Source of the DNA: Runella slithyformis DSM 19594
GTDB taxonomy: Bacteria > Bacteroidota > Bacteroidia > Cytophagales > Spirosomataceae
DNA length: 64,000 nucleotides
Reading direction: 5' to 3'
Assembly: GCF_000218895.1 (NCBI RefSeq)
Contig: NC_015703.1
Span: forward strand, 1,053,501 to 1,117,500
The position numbers and the translations under genes were made by a program. Below, piece after piece: positions 27,016-37,300 of this stretch. Below the pieces are notes generated by a model. That model had not been told where the DNA came from. It did not search any database and saw nothing but the letters and a program-made list of their open reading frames with translations. Numbering within the stretch: position 1 is the stretch's first letter; the number at the start of each line of letters is the position of its first letter.

Positions 27016-27031
27016 TACGAAATATTTCGTA
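27016..27031. promoter_or_regulatory. BlaI-type operator 3
   Basis: TACGAAATATTTCGTA is the most symmetrical of the three sites and sits upstream of the -33 element. Centre-to-centre spacing to operator 2 is 31 bases and from 2 to 1 is 25. It is 113 bases before the proA ATG, so an effect on proA cannot be excluded. Confidence 0.7.
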
Positions 27032-27035
27032 GATT

Positions 27036-27068
27036 AAACTCGGAAGGTCTTGCAGACGTTCCGAGTTT
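27036..27068. terminator. Hairpin between BlaI operators and proA
   Basis: AAACTCGGAA-g-GTCT-tgc-AGAC-g-TTCCGAGTTT is a near-perfect stem followed by GGGTTTT and then GGCTTTTTTAG. It lies upstream of proA and could be a terminator or attenuator in its leader, or an interspersed repeat. Confidence 0.45.
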
Positions 27069-27143
27069 GGGTTTTGCGGCTTTTTTAGCCATTTTTACAT
27101 TCCTGAAACGAACCCATCCGTTTTAGCTTTTACGAATCAAAAA

Positions 27144-28397
27144 ATGACCACCACAATAGTTCCCCAACTTCAGGCCACCCAACAGGCGGCGGCGCAGGTT
27201 CGGCGATTAAGCCCGGCGCAAAAAACGGTATTGCTCAACCGTTTGGCCGACCTCCTCCTTGAAAACCAAGCCTATATCATGGTCGAGAACCAAAAAGATA
27301 TGGAACGAATGGCGGACGGTGACCCGAAGAAAGACCGTTTGTTTCTTAACGAAAAACGCATTCAGGGCCTGGCCGACAGCCTGCGCGACGTGGCCCAATT
27401 GCCTGACCCGTCGGGACAGGTGGTTTTTGAACGGGAAATTGAACAGGGACTCCAACTCAAAAAAATAGCCGTACCGCTCGGCGTGGTGGGCGCCATTTTT
27501 GAATCGCGCCCCAACGTGACCGTAGACGTAGCGGCGCTGTGCCTGCGCTCGGGCAACGCGTGCGTATTGAAAGGCGGCAAAGAAGCCGATTTTTCCAATC
27601 GCTGCCTGGTAGGTTTGATCCACCAAGCCCTCCGCGAAAACGGCGTAGATACCAACGCCGTACTGCTGCTGCCCACCGACCGCCAATTGGTGATGGAACT
27701 CCTCACGGCCACGCGCTATGTCGATATCATCATCCCGCGCGGGTCGGAGTCATTGATTCAGTTTGTGCGTAAAAACTCGTTGATTCCCACCATCGAAACA
27801 GGAGCGGGGGTTTGTCACGGTTACGTAGAAGCAACCGCCAATCTCGAAAAAGCGCGAAACATCGTGGTGAATGCGCGGGTGTCGCGCCCTTCGGTCTGTA
27901 ATTCCATGGATTGTGTCATTGTCGACAGAGCGATAGCGGCCGCCTTTTTGCCCATGCTCAAAGACGATTTCATCCAATGGAACGTCGAAGTATTTGCCGA
28001 TGACGAGTCCTACCCCATTTTTGAGCAAATCAGTTACCCCATGCTTCAACACGCCCAACCGCAGGATTTCGGAAGGGAGTTTTTGGATTATAAAATAGCG
28101 GTGAAGATCGTGGACGGCTTGGACGAAGCCCTTTCACACATTCAAAATTACTCGTCGCGCCACTCCGAAGCCATTGTTTCCCAAGACCCCATTGTCATTG
28201 ACCGTTTTTTAGGGGAAGTGGATGCGGCCGCCGTATACGCCAATGCCTCTACGCGTTTTACCGATGGCGGGGTATTTGGACTCGGAGCCGAGATCGGCAT
28301 TTCGACCCAAAAGCTCCACGCCCGGGGACCTTTTGCCTTAGAAAAATTGGTGACGGAAAAATGGGTAGTGGTCGGTGATGGTCAGGTGCGTTGGTAA
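27144..28397 (+). CDS. proA: Glutamate-5-semialdehyde dehydrogenase (gamma-glutamyl phosphate reductase)
   Basis: 417 residues, cytoplasmic. It reduces gamma-glutamyl phosphate to glutamate semialdehyde with NADPH, the second step of proline synthesis. The aldehyde-dehydrogenase fold is visible: VPLGVVGAIFESRPNVTVDVAALCLRSGNACVLKGGKEA for the cofactor domain, and NARVSRPSVCNSMDCVIV with the catalytic Cys. The end TDGGVFGLGAEIGISTQKLHARGPFALE is diagnostic of ProA. proB is not in the window; proC is about 10 kb downstream on the other strand. Confidence 0.95.
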   Translation: MTTTIVPQLQATQQAAAQVRRLSPAQKTVLLNRLADLLLENQAYIMVENQKDMERMADGDPKKDRLFLNEKRIQGLADSLRDVAQLPDPSGQVVFEREIEQGLQLKKIAVPLGVVGAIFESRPNVTVDVAALCLRSGNACVLKGGKEADFSNRCLVGLIHQALRENGVDTNAVLLLPTDRQLVMELLTATRYVDIIIPRGSESLIQFVRKNSLIPTIETGAGVCHGYVEATANLEKARNIVVNARVSRPSVCNSMDCVIVDRAIAAAFLPMLKDDFIQWNVEVFADDESYPIFEQISYPMLQHAQPQDFGREFLDYKIAVKIVDGLDEALSHIQNYSSRHSEAIVSQDPIVIDRFLGEVDAAAVYANASTRFTDGGVFGLGAEIGISTQKLHARGPFALEKLVTEKWVVVGDGQVRW

Positions 28398-28445
28398 AAT
28401 ATCCTGTCAGTTGCATATAACTTTACGTTAAACCCTAAAGCCCAC

Positions 28446-29717
28446 ATGAAACACCTTTTATTGGTGGTTTCTCTTTTTTGTATGTCTGAAACCATTCTTG
28501 CCCAGAACAACTTAGCACAGTGCCTTTTCGACGCGCACGAGCTATTTAAAGAAAAAAGCGTGACAGAGCGCCGAGCGTTTAAGCATCGCCATCTGCTCCC
28601 GCTCATCGACAAGGCCAAAGCCAATCCAAACTTTACCGTGACCGAAGCGGGAAAATCCTTTGAAGGGCGTTCGATCTTTCAGTTAAAATACGGCAAAGGC
28701 GCACCGCCCGTACTGCTGTGGTCGCAAATGCACGGCGACGAAGCCACGGCTACCATGGCGATGCTGGATATTTTCAATTTTCTGAACGCGAGCGGCGATG
28801 GCTTTGATGATCTACGCAAAAAATTGCTGGAAAAAAGTACACTTTACTTTGTTCCGATGCTCAACCCCGACGGCGCAGAGCGCTGGCAACGACGTACAGC
28901 CCAGGAAATTGACATGAACCGCGATGCGCTGCGCCTGCAATGCCCCGAGTCACAATTGCTCAAACATCTTCAGCAAACCCTCAAGCCGGCGGTGGGTTTC
29001 AACCTCCATGACCAAAGTCCGCGTTACAGCGTTGGAGAATCCAAAGAAGTAGCGGCCATTTCGTTTTTAGCCACGGCTTACAATGAAGAGCGCACCATTA
29101 ACTCGGTCCGCGAGCGTGCCATGCAGCTGATCGTGGGCATGAATCGAGAATTGCAAAAGTTTGTCCCCAATCAGGTAGCGCGTTATTCGGACGAATTTGA
29201 ACCCCGCGCCTTCGGCGATAACATCGCCAAATGGGGCACCAGTTTGGTACTGATCGAATCGGGCGGCTATAAAAATGACCCCGAAAAGCAGTATTTGCGC
29301 AAAATGAACTTCATCGCCATTCTGACCGCGTTGGAGTCCATCGCCGACGGAACCTACGCCCGCGAAAACCGTAATAACTACGAAAAGATCCCGCAAAACG
29401 CCCGCAATCACTATGACCTCATCATCCGTAATGCCAGGGCTGAACTCAACGGTCAGACCTATACGGTAGACATTGCCGTAAACCGCAATGAAGTCAATAA
29501 TGCCGACGCAACAGCCTTCAGTTATCGCAGCAGTATCGAAGATTTCGGTGACTTATCAGTTTTTTACGGCATTGATGAACTGGACGCCCAAGGTGCCCTG
29601 CTCGTCGACGCCAAAGGCAAACCCATCGTCTTGCGATTGGGCGACCGGGGCAATTTCGAACTTCGCTCCGACAAAAAAAGCTGGAAGGTAGAAAGCGGTT
29701 TTTTGAAAAGTTTGTAG
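28446..29717 (+). CDS. M14-family zinc carboxypeptidase, exported
   Basis: 423 residues with a signal peptide ending near ETILAQ. Zinc-site residues: His and Glu in SQMHGDEATATMAM, the arginine/asparagine region in NPDGAERWQRR and DMNRDALRLQ, the third ligand His in GFNLHDQSPR, and catalytic Glu in LIESGGYKND. The C-terminal about 120 residues form a beta domain. Likely periplasmic release of C-terminal amino acids or processing of murein-type peptides; the exact substrate is unknown. Confidence 0.85.
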   Translation: MKHLLLVVSLFCMSETILAQNNLAQCLFDAHELFKEKSVTERRAFKHRHLLPLIDKAKANPNFTVTEAGKSFEGRSIFQLKYGKGAPPVLLWSQMHGDEATATMAMLDIFNFLNASGDGFDDLRKKLLEKSTLYFVPMLNPDGAERWQRRTAQEIDMNRDALRLQCPESQLLKHLQQTLKPAVGFNLHDQSPRYSVGESKEVAAISFLATAYNEERTINSVRERAMQLIVGMNRELQKFVPNQVARYSDEFEPRAFGDNIAKWGTSLVLIESGGYKNDPEKQYLRKMNFIAILTALESIADGTYARENRNNYEKIPQNARNHYDLIIRNARAELNGQTYTVDIAVNRNEVNNADATAFSYRSSIEDFGDLSVFYGIDELDAQGALLVDAKGKPIVLRLGDRGNFELRSDKKSWKVESGFLKSL

Positions 29718-29901
29718 TGGTTTCTTTACGACTCAAAGTCTTCATTTGATTGATTTGCGCAGATTTAAATGCACGCTGATGTACGCGAAGAAAAATCAGC
29801 ACTTATCTGCGTGCGATTCAATCAGCGCTATCTGCGGGCAAAATCAGTCTTACTGTCATAAACCGCTTTTTATTTATTCCTAAACCTTTACTAACAAACA
29901 A

Positions 29902-30261
29902 ATGAAAATCGCAAAACTCATCCTGACCTATTTATTCGGTGCCTTCATGGTCTTTGGTGGAGTGAACCACTTCCTCAAGCCGGAAATGTATGCCCCCTTT
30001 ATTCCCGCTTTTTTACCCAACGACGCCGTTAATTATCTGGCGGGAATCATCGAGATCGTTTTGGGAATCGGCGTATTCATTCCCAAATTCCGCTCACAGG
30101 CTACTTTGGGTATTTTGGCTATGATGCTGGTATTCCTGCCGCTGCACGTTATTGATATTTTCAAAGCGCAACCCGCCATCGGCAGCCACCAATTGGCATT
30201 GATTCGACTGCCGTTGCAATTTTTGCTGATCGGATGGGCGTGGTTTATTCACAAAAAATAA
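29902..30261 (+). CDS. DoxX-like small membrane protein
   Basis: 119 residues with four hydrophobic helices and the family's N-terminal LTYLFGAFMVFGGVNHFLKPEMYAPFIP. DoxX/DoxD-like proteins are associated with membrane redox or quinone functions, but most are uncharacterised. The gene stands alone. The preceding 180 bases contain imperfect copies of the word ATCTGCG, common in dispersed repeats. A BlaI-operator-like sequence (30265-30280) follows the stop. Confidence 0.75.
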   Translation: MKIAKLILTYLFGAFMVFGGVNHFLKPEMYAPFIPAFLPNDAVNYLAGIIEIVLGIGVFIPKFRSQATLGILAMMLVFLPLHVIDIFKAQPAIGSHQLALIRLPLQFLLIGWAWFIHKK

Positions 30262-30264
30262 CGC

Positions 30265-30280
30265 CACAAAATATTTCGTA
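30265..30280. promoter_or_regulatory. Possible fourth BlaI-like site (degenerate)
   Basis: CACAAAATATTTCGTA matches operator 3 of the BlaI locus at 14 of 16 positions; only the left half deviates. It lies immediately after the DoxX-like gene and about 200 bases before panC. It could be chance in AT-rich DNA, so it is a low-confidence record. Confidence 0.25.
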
Positions 30281-30454
30281 AAAATACAGCACCGGCTTCA
30301 GTCTTTGACATTGCTCCGTTGCCGTTGTTTTGCGAAGCTCAGGAAGGTGGCTTTTTTACCCTCAATACAAACCGAATTCGGTCCTTCAATGCAACCGTTC
30401 GCGGGCGTTTCAATATCCCGGTCATCGCTGATACCCACCTTTCGTTTTATTACG

Positions 30455-30462
30455 TAGCTTTG
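30455..30462 (+). promoter_or_regulatory. Candidate -7 element for panC
   Basis: TAGCTTTG matches TAnnTTTG and lies 21 bases before the panC ATG, a typical short leader in Bacteroidota. A clear TTTG about 20 bases further upstream is missing, so this is only a partial promoter match. Confidence 0.35.
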
Positions 30463-30483
30463 CGCAAAATTTCAAAAAGCGTA

Positions 30484-31368
30484 ATGCATATTTTTCATTC
30501 CATTGCTGACCTGCGCTCCTACCTGAGGTTGCAACGGCAACAAGGCAAAAGCGTTGGTTTTGTACCCACCATGGGTGCCTTGCACGAAGGTCATTTGTCA
30601 CTCCTTGAGGCTTCTAAGGTCCAAAATGACGTTACGATTTGCAGTATTTTCGTCAATCCGATTCAGTTTAATAACCCCGATGACCTTGCCCGTTATCCGC
30701 GTACACTTGATGCTGACTGCGCCATGCTTGCCCCCGCAGGCTGTGATGCTGTCTTTGCGCCATCAGCGGAGGAAATGTACGGCAAGGCGACAGCGTCTGA
30801 CGGTTTTGAACCGTCAGACGCTGTCGCCTTGCCCCTTCTGAAATTTGATTTCGGCGATCTGGAGCGCGTCATGGAAGGTCAATTTCGGCCGGGGCATTTC
30901 AACGGCGTGGGCATTGTAGTTTCCAAACTGTTCAATATTGTACAGCCCGATCGGACGTATTTCGGCCAAAAAGACCTGCAACAGCTAGCGGTAATCCGTC
31001 GCATGATGATTGATCTGGGCTTTCAGATTGCACTTCACCCTTGCCCTACCCTTCGCGAAGCCGACGGCCTGGCGATGTCGTCGCGCAATCGGAACCTGAC
31101 TCCCAAAGAGCGTGCACTGGCTCCGCATATTTTCAAAGGATTGATGTTGGCCAAAAGAGGGCTGATTTCAGGAAAAACCACGACCGAAGTAAAACTGGAA
31201 GTTGCCGCTCATTTTAACGAACAACCCGCTTTTCGATTAGAATATTTTGAGATCGTTGACGCCCACAGCCTGCAAACTACGGAGTTGCGCCTGCCCGAAG
31301 CTCAAACCGCCCTTTGCATTGCAGCCCATCTCGGAAAAGTACGTTTGATTGATAATGTGGTTTTTTAG
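30484..31368 (+). CDS. panC: Pantothenate synthetase (pantoate-beta-alanine ligase) with in-frame palindrome insertion
   Basis: About 294 residues from ATG 30484 (MHIFHSIADLR); an upstream in-frame extension to 30319 is not family-like. The enzyme joins pantoate and beta-alanine via pantoyl-adenylate. Motifs: GFVPTMGALHEGHLSL (HIGH-type), FVNPIQFNNPDDLARYPR, TYFGQKDLQQLAVIRRM and MSSRNRNLTPKER (KMSKS-type). Residues about 100-117 (GKATASDGFEPSDAVALP) are extra compared with the family, which goes directly from EEMYP to a FDFGxLE strand. They are encoded by a perfect DNA palindrome at 30781-30833. panD follows, so both halves of beta-alanine use are adjacent. Confidence 0.94.
   Translation: MHIFHSIADLRSYLRLQRQQGKSVGFVPTMGALHEGHLSLLEASKVQNDVTICSIFVNPIQFNNPDDLARYPRTLDADCAMLAPAGCDAVFAPSAEEMYGKATASDGFEPSDAVALPLLKFDFGDLERVMEGQFRPGHFNGVGIVVSKLFNIVQPDRTYFGQKDLQQLAVIRRMMIDLGFQIALHPCPTLREADGLAMSSRNRNLTPKERALAPHIFKGLMLAKRGLISGKTTTEVKLEVAAHFNEQPAFRLEYFEIVDAHSLQTTELRLPEAQTALCIAAHLGKVRLIDNVVF
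30781..30833. repeat. Perfect 25-bp-arm palindrome inside panC
   Basis: The left arm 30781-30805 (GGCAAGGCGACAGCGTCTG...GGTT) and the right arm 30809-30833 are exact reverse complements around the loop TTG. The element reads through as 18 codons without a stop and keeps panC in frame. It resembles mobile palindromic elements known to enter genes in frame (Rickettsia RPE type), but I know of no named family with this sequence. Confidence 0.8.
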
Positions 31369-31540
31369 CATAAACTTTGCGACGCAATGATAGGTTGTTC
31401 GAGGATTTATTTTTATCAGGCAATACAGTTCCGACTATTATTAACCGTTATCGATTTGATTGCAGAAAAGTAATATACCCACAAAACCCTTTTTGGGATA
31501 TTATTAACCGACTATCCACTAATTGATACCTTTTTTCAAA

Positions 31541-31891
31541 ATGTTTCTCACCTTACTCAAATCAAAAATTCACCGCGTAAAGGTCACTCAGGCTGAGCTG
31601 AATTACGTAGGCAGCATTACGATCGACGAAGAGCTTATGGAGGCTGCCGGCATTCTTGAAAACGAACAGGTACACATTGTCAACAATAACAACGGCGAAC
31701 GACTGATCACCTATGTTATTAAAGGCGCACGCGGCACAGGCATCATATGCCTCAACGGCGCGGCCGCCCGCAAAGCGCAGGTAGGCGATGTGATCATTAT
31801 CATTTCATACGTTATGATGACCGAAGAAGAAGCCCGAACGTTTAAACCAACACTCGTTTTTCCCGACGAAAACAACAAACCGGTACGATAG
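31541..31891 (+). CDS. panD: Aspartate 1-decarboxylase
   Basis: 116 residues from ATG 31541 ([20 protein letters not shown], the canonical N-terminus); 31523 would add six residues. It makes beta-alanine from aspartate for pantothenate synthesis. The self-cleavage site is visible as YVGS followed by ITID: the Gly-Ser bond is cut and Ser becomes the pyruvoyl cofactor. Later conserved regions are [15 protein letters not shown] and the active-site loop NGAAAR. It lies 172 bases after panC, which uses its product. Confidence 0.95.
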   Translation: MFLTLLKSKIHRVKVTQAELNYVGSITIDEELMEAAGILENEQVHIVNNNNGERLITYVIKGARGTGIICLNGAAARKAQVGDVIIIISYVMMTEEEARTFKPTLVFPDENNKPVR

Positions 31892-31931
31892 GAAGCACGA
31901 CACCGCCCCCTCGTACCTCTGACCGCAAACA

Positions 31932-32975
31932 ATGAAAAATATTCTTAAATACTGTCTTTCGCTGGCCATTGCCGGTGGCCTAATGTGGTACGTTTTCAAA
32001 GACATGGATCTGGCTGCCATGTGGGCCAAATTCGAAAACGCCAATCACTGGTGGCTGATTTTGGTAACCCTGTTTACCATTATTGCCGCTTGGAGTCGGG
32101 CCTACCGCTGGAATATGTTGCTGGAGCCGCTGGGTTTTACACCTTCCTCCTTTGATTCCACCGTGGCAGTTTTTACGGGATATTTTGCCAATCAACTCAT
32201 TCCCCGGGCAGGAGAAGTGACGCGTTGCGGTACGCTCAACCGACTGGAGCGGGTGCCTGTCAATGTGGGTTTCGGTACGGTAGTGGCCGAGCGGGTATTT
32301 GACGTTGTTTCTCTTTTAATCCTGATCGGTCTGGCATTTGTGCTGGAATTCAACCGTTTGAGTGATTTTTTTATGGACCTTTTCGGCGAAAAGCTCGGAA
32401 TGGGCCAAGGTGATGGTTCCAATCGGATAGTCCTTTTGGGCAGTGTGGCCGTATTGGGAATAGGCATGGTGGCGGCGGCTTGGTGGTTTTACCGCAAAAA
32501 CGCTGAACGTCTGCGTCAGAATAGTCTTTTTGCTAAAATCGAAGGATTTGTACTGGGTTTGATCGAAGGTCTTTTGAGCGTTCGTAACCTCCGCAATCCG
32601 TGGGCGTTTGTGTTTCACACGGTCCTGATCTGGACAATGTACCTGCTCAGTTCGTACGTGTGCTTTTTTGTCCTTCCCGAATCCTCCCACCTTACGCTGT
32701 TGGCGGGCCTGACGGTCCTGATCATGAGCGGTTTGGGGATGTCGGCCCCCGTGCAGGGCGGAATCGGCCCTTATCATATTCTGGTAAGCAGCGCCCTGGT
32801 TCTGTACGGTCTTTCCAAAGAAGACGGATTGGCATTGGCAACGTACATCCACGGTACGCAAATGATTCTGATGCTGCTGTTAGGCGGTATTGCGTTTATT
32901 ATCACCTTGGTCAAAAGCCCCAAAGCCGAACCTCAAACTACACTTTCACATTCTATTTCAAGCAAAGATGTCTAA
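31932..32975 (+). CDS. Lysylphosphatidylglycerol synthase TM-region / flippase-like protein (second copy)
   Basis: 347 residues with about eight membrane segments. The family's polar stretches are present: [23 protein letters not shown] near residue 75 and [15 protein letters not shown] near residue 275. It differs strongly from the copy at 1288-2319, so it is a separate subfamily. Its 3' end overlaps the rfaE2 start by eight bases, so it is coupled to a heptose-nucleotide enzyme, suggesting an envelope lipid or lipopolysaccharide role (inference). Confidence 0.8.
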   Translation: MKNILKYCLSLAIAGGLMWYVFKDMDLAAMWAKFENANHWWLILVTLFTIIAAWSRAYRWNMLLEPLGFTPSSFDSTVAVFTGYFANQLIPRAGEVTRCGTLNRLERVPVNVGFGTVVAERVFDVVSLLILIGLAFVLEFNRLSDFFMDLFGEKLGMGQGDGSNRIVLLGSVAVLGIGMVAAAWWFYRKNAERLRQNSLFAKIEGFVLGLIEGLLSVRNLRNPWAFVFHTVLIWTMYLLSSYVCFFVLPESSHLTLLAGLTVLIMSGLGMSAPVQGGIGPYHILVSSALVLYGLSKEDGLALATYIHGTQMILMLLLGGIAFIITLVKSPKAEPQTTLSHSISSKDV

Positions 32976-33453
32976 TACGGCCGAAAAAATCATGTCATGG
33001 GAAGCCGGCGCAGCAACCGCCCGCGCCTGGCAGGCAGAAAGTAAAAAAATTGTTTTCACCAATGGGTGCTTTGATATTGTTCATTTAGGACATATCGACT
33101 ACCTGGAAAAAGCCCGCGCCCTGGGCCATAAGCTGGTCTTGGGATTGAACACCGACGCCTCGGTCAGCAAACTGAAAGGCCCCCTGCGGCCCGTGGTCAA
33201 CGAATACGCCAGGGCCCGACTGATGGCTGCGCTGGAATTTGTGGATGCTGTCATTTTGTTCGGAGAACCCACCCCTTTGGAACTGATTCAGACAATTTGT
33301 CCTGATATTTTGGTCAAAGGTGATGATTATACGCCCCAAAACATCGTTGGCGCGGATTTTGTTATAGCAAGAGGAGGAGAAGTACTAACCATTGCATTGG
33401 TGCAGGGCTACTCTACTTCTTCGCTTATTGAGAAGATAAAAAAAGGCTATTAA
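32968..33453 (+). CDS. rfaE2: D-glycero-beta-D-manno-heptose 1-phosphate adenylyltransferase
   Basis: About 161 residues from ATG 32968; the frame is open further upstream but that part lies inside the flippase gene. It is a cytidylyltransferase-fold enzyme with [23 protein letters not shown], which contains the HxGH nucleotide site, then [15 protein letters not shown] and the C-terminal [10 protein letters not shown] (KMSKS-like). It makes ADP-heptose for lipopolysaccharide core. Here it is a stand-alone second domain of HldE, as usual in Bacteroidota; a GT9 heptosyltransferase-like gene is at 62.5 kb. Confidence 0.92.
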   Translation: MSNTAEKIMSWEAGAATARAWQAESKKIVFTNGCFDIVHLGHIDYLEKARALGHKLVLGLNTDASVSKLKGPLRPVVNEYARARLMAALEFVDAVILFGEPTPLELIQTICPDILVKGDDYTPQNIVGADFVIARGGEVLTIALVQGYSTSSLIEKIKKGY

Positions 33454-33549
33454 CCCCGATTTTACGTAGGTTTTGACGATTTTATGACGTTTTAAGCGAA
33501 CTGAAAATCCAATTGATCCACCTAAAATCACTAAATCTAAGACACACAA

Positions 33550-34260
33550 ATGGGAGGCTTACTGTTAATCGGTATCGTTTTTATGCTCATTGGGATGTTT
33601 GTCCAATGGCGTTTGAAAAGTAAATTTACGGAATATTCACACGTTGGTCTTATGAACGGCATGAGCGGGGCTGAAATTGCCGACCGTATGTTGCGCGACA
33701 ACGGTATTTATGATGTGCGTATTACCCAAGTGGAAGGGATGCTCACCGATCACTACAACCCTGCCGATAAGACCGTCAACCTGAGCGCCGATGTGTACCA
33801 CGGACGCAGCGTATCGGCAGCAGCCGTCGCCGCGCACGAGTGCGGACACGCGGTGCAGCACAAAGTTGCCTATGCTCCGCTTAAAATGCGCTCGGCATTG
33901 GTGCCCGTAGTACAGGTGTGCAGTAATATTCTGAACATCTTCAACATGGCCATGCTGTTCATCGGTGGATTTATTTTCTATAATCAGGGAATTGTAAGCA
34001 CTACCCTATTGACCATTCTGGTCGTTGCCAACTTAGGGGTAACGGTGTTTGCCCTGATTACACTGCCGGTAGAATTTGACGCAAGCCGCCGGGCGTTGGC
34101 ATGGGTAGAGCAGCGGGGCATTGTCAACCGTAACGAACATGTCATGGCCAAAGACGCCCTGTGGTGGGCCGCAATGACCTACATGGTCGCGGCCTTGGGT
34201 GCGCTCGCCAACTTGCTGTATTATGCAAGCATGTTGCTCGGAAGAAGAAGCGACGATTAA
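33550..34260 (+). CDS. Membrane zinc metallopeptidase (YugP-like, Zn_peptidase_2)
   Basis: 236 residues with an N-terminal membrane helix, the zinc motif AAHECGHAVQHK (HExxH) near residue 97, and three C-terminal hydrophobic helices. The part before the zinc motif (MLTDHYNPADKTVNLSADVYHGRSVSAAAVAAHE) is diagnostic of the YugP family. The C-terminal LPVEFDASRRALAW provides a likely third ligand. The role is uncharacterised; membrane protein quality control is a common guess. A bidirectional terminator follows. Confidence 0.88.
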   Translation: MGGLLLIGIVFMLIGMFVQWRLKSKFTEYSHVGLMNGMSGAEIADRMLRDNGIYDVRITQVEGMLTDHYNPADKTVNLSADVYHGRSVSAAAVAAHECGHAVQHKVAYAPLKMRSALVPVVQVCSNILNIFNMAMLFIGGFIFYNQGIVSTTLLTILVVANLGVTVFALITLPVEFDASRRALAWVEQRGIVNRNEHVMAKDALWWAAMTYMVAALGALANLLYYASMLLGRRSDD

Positions 34261-34281
34261 TCATTTTCATAAAGCATACTG

Positions 34282-34311
34282 AAAAAAGCGGCCTTCGAGC
34301 CGCTTTTTTTA
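34282..34311. terminator. Bidirectional rho-independent terminator
   Basis: AAAAAAGCGGC-cttcga-GCCGCTTTTTTT sits between the convergent zinc peptidase and the large secreted protein. The stem has an A tract on the left and a T tract on the right, so it works on both strands. Its end overlaps the stop codon of the minus-strand gene. Confidence 0.85.
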
Positions 34312-37300
34312 TTCGATCACCTGCACCCAGCCTTTGCATTGGACCGTGGGCGAGACTTTCAACTCATAGAAGTATGTACCGTTCAAAACCCCTTTTCCCC
34401 AATCGTCCGGATAGTTGGCATTGAGGTATACCTGTTTTCCCCAACGGTTAAACACTTCCAGTTGGGCATTGGGAATCCCAATGACGAACGTATCGTTCTT
34501 TCCATCGCCGTTGGGAGTAATGACGTTGGGGATTTTATCTAAATTCAGCACCGCAACGGTCTGCGTGAGCGACGTTTCACAACCATTGGCCGAAAAGGCC
34601 CTCAAAGTGACCTGATAAGTGCCGTTTTGGCTATAGGTGCCCACGGGCGGAGTGGCTCCTGCACTTCTGACTCCGTTCCCCAAATCCCATTCAAAGACAG
34701 TGCCGCCGGAGGTTCGGTTGAAATACTGCATCGTGGTAGGTTGACCGCAGGTATAGACCGGCGTAATATCAAACCGCACATTTTGCGGCCCCTGCTCTAC
34801 CCTGACCGTAACGGTACGTTTGGGACTGCACCCGTCAGGATACGTACCCGTCACCGTGTATGTGGTCGTTTGGGTAGGATTGGCCCTGGGGTTTCGAATG
34901 GTTGTATCGGATAAGGTAGAGGAAGCCAGCCAACGAAACTTGGTTGCTCCTCCCTGCGCAAACAACTGCACGCTTTGGCCCCGGCAAATGACGGTATCGG
35001 GCACGACCTTAAAATCCGTTTTAGCATCTTCGATCCTGACCGTTATACTTTTTTGCGGAAGGCAACCATCGGCATACAGCCCCGTGACGGTGTAGGTAGT
35101 CGTTTGAGTAGGCTTAGCCACTACCCGCGTTCCGACAGAATCGCTCAGACTCAATGCCGGGCTCCACCGAAAACGCGTCGCGCTTCCCGAGGCCGTCAGT
35201 ACCGTACTTTGACCCACGCAGAGCACGGTATCTTTTAACGCCTGAAAATCAGGCTTATCATTTTTAATGGTCACGGTCACACTGCGCGTCACGGTACAAT
35301 TAGAATCTGTTATGGTAGCGACAAATTGCGTGGTAGCACTGACTCTGGCGATTGGATTGGCACTGTTGGGATTGCTCAACCCGGCGGCAGGGCTCCAGGT
35401 ATATTTCAGTCCGCCCTGCGCCAGAAGAGGCACGCCGACATTGCTGCAAATGGTCGTATCGCCGCTTACTTTGGCTTTTGAGACACCTACTTTAATAATC
35501 TTTGTCACGACATCCTGCCCACGGCACACCAACGGATTGAATATCCGCAACGTTACCCGGTACTCTCCCGGCTGATTGAACGTATACGTTGCCTTGAGCG
35601 GGTCACGCGAGATATTATTGCCCTGAACATCCCAGTTATAGGTTTTGCCGCCCACGCTCGTATTGACAAAATCCAAGGTTAGGGGAGCACATCCCGAAAC
35701 CACACCCTTCGTTGATCCCTCATAGGTATCAAAATCAGCCTTCATTCGGTCAATGTCAAACTTAAAAGCGGCATTATTGCAATCGGAACTGTTTCGATTG
35801 ACTGACCACACGTTCGGTGTTGAAGGAAAATTAGCTCTGCGACATACACAGGTCGCGTGATATATGACCCCATTTTTAGCAAAACGACTCGTGCCACCGT
35901 CTACGTGGTCACCGTCTTCGCTGACAACTGTACTTCCGATAAACGTACCGTACAGCAGAGATTTTGCCCCTTTTTCCAGAATGGCAATGTAAAAATTACT
36001 TCCCGTAGTGGTTTTCAGGAACGCATCTTCGGTGACGGGAAGGCCGACAGTACTGCTTGAAGCAATGTATCCGTTGCGACTGTTTACCACCCCTCCCCAT
36101 CCGGCCAGGTAAATGTTACCGCACTCATTGACCAAAAAAGCCGTAGGGGCAATGTCCGGACGTCCGCGTGTAGAGCCAATGGTGGTTGAAAATACGGTTC
36201 GGGCAAGGTTCTTATCAAGGGCATGCACAAATTGCCCGGCATTGGCTACGCTGTATGTTCCGGCGGCAGTAGGGTATTTGCCGGTAGTAATGCCAAACAC
36301 GTGAGGATTTTCTTCGGCATCTACATCCACCAGATACCCCACATCTTCATTTTCGGTTCCCAGGTAGGTCATCTGCACTAATTGATCATTGGCAAACTTC
36401 GCCAAAAAACCATCTTCCACTCCCGAAAGAGTCGGTTTAAGAGCACCCGTTTTTACGGGCAGGTTGGAACTGCGGGTAACTCCCGTCACGTACAACGCCC
36501 CCGAAGGTGCCCACTTGACGCCATACGCAGCATCGGGGGCGGTACCGCCCAAATACGTACTCATGAGCATCGTTTTCAGATCGGAACTCAACTTAAACAC
36601 TACGGCATCCTGACGCCCGCCGTATTGATTGCCCGGCGCATTGACCACCGGAAAATTGGAGGAATTGGTGGATGTGGCTACGTACACATTATCTTTATCA
36701 TCCACCACCACTTCTCCGCGAAACTCGTCGCCATAGTTGGCCAGCGCAAAATCAGGGGTGCGGCTGTACCCATCGCTGCCGTTTCCGCCTACGTAAGTGC
36801 TTGCGGTCAGCATACTGCCGGTTGAGTTTAATTTCAGGACGAAAATGTCTATGCCGTTGTTGAACTCAAACCCCCCGAGAGGCGCCACCGGGATACCGCC
36901 CCCGAAACGCGTTTGATAAGCACCCGCGGTTAGCGGAAAATTCAGGGAAGACGTCGTCCCGAACATCACCAGCTCATCCTTATTGTTGACGATCATGCTG
37001 TGCGGCACATCACAATCTGACCCGCCGATGTATGTACCATACAGTAATCTGGTACCATCGGGACTGAATTTCAGCAGGCCGATGTCTACCGGCCCGATGG
37101 TTTGCCGCTGAAAAGCACCCGCAGTGGTCGGAAAAACTCCCATCGAGTGGGTAGTTCCGACAGAGTAAAGATTTCCCTGCGAATCGTAGGTCGCGGCATG
37201 GCCGAAGTTATTGGCGTAAGAGCCCGAAAATGTAGAAAAAACCAATTCAGGATCAATGGTCAGCGGAGCCGAGCGGTCATAGCCTTTGGGAAAGTCAAAC

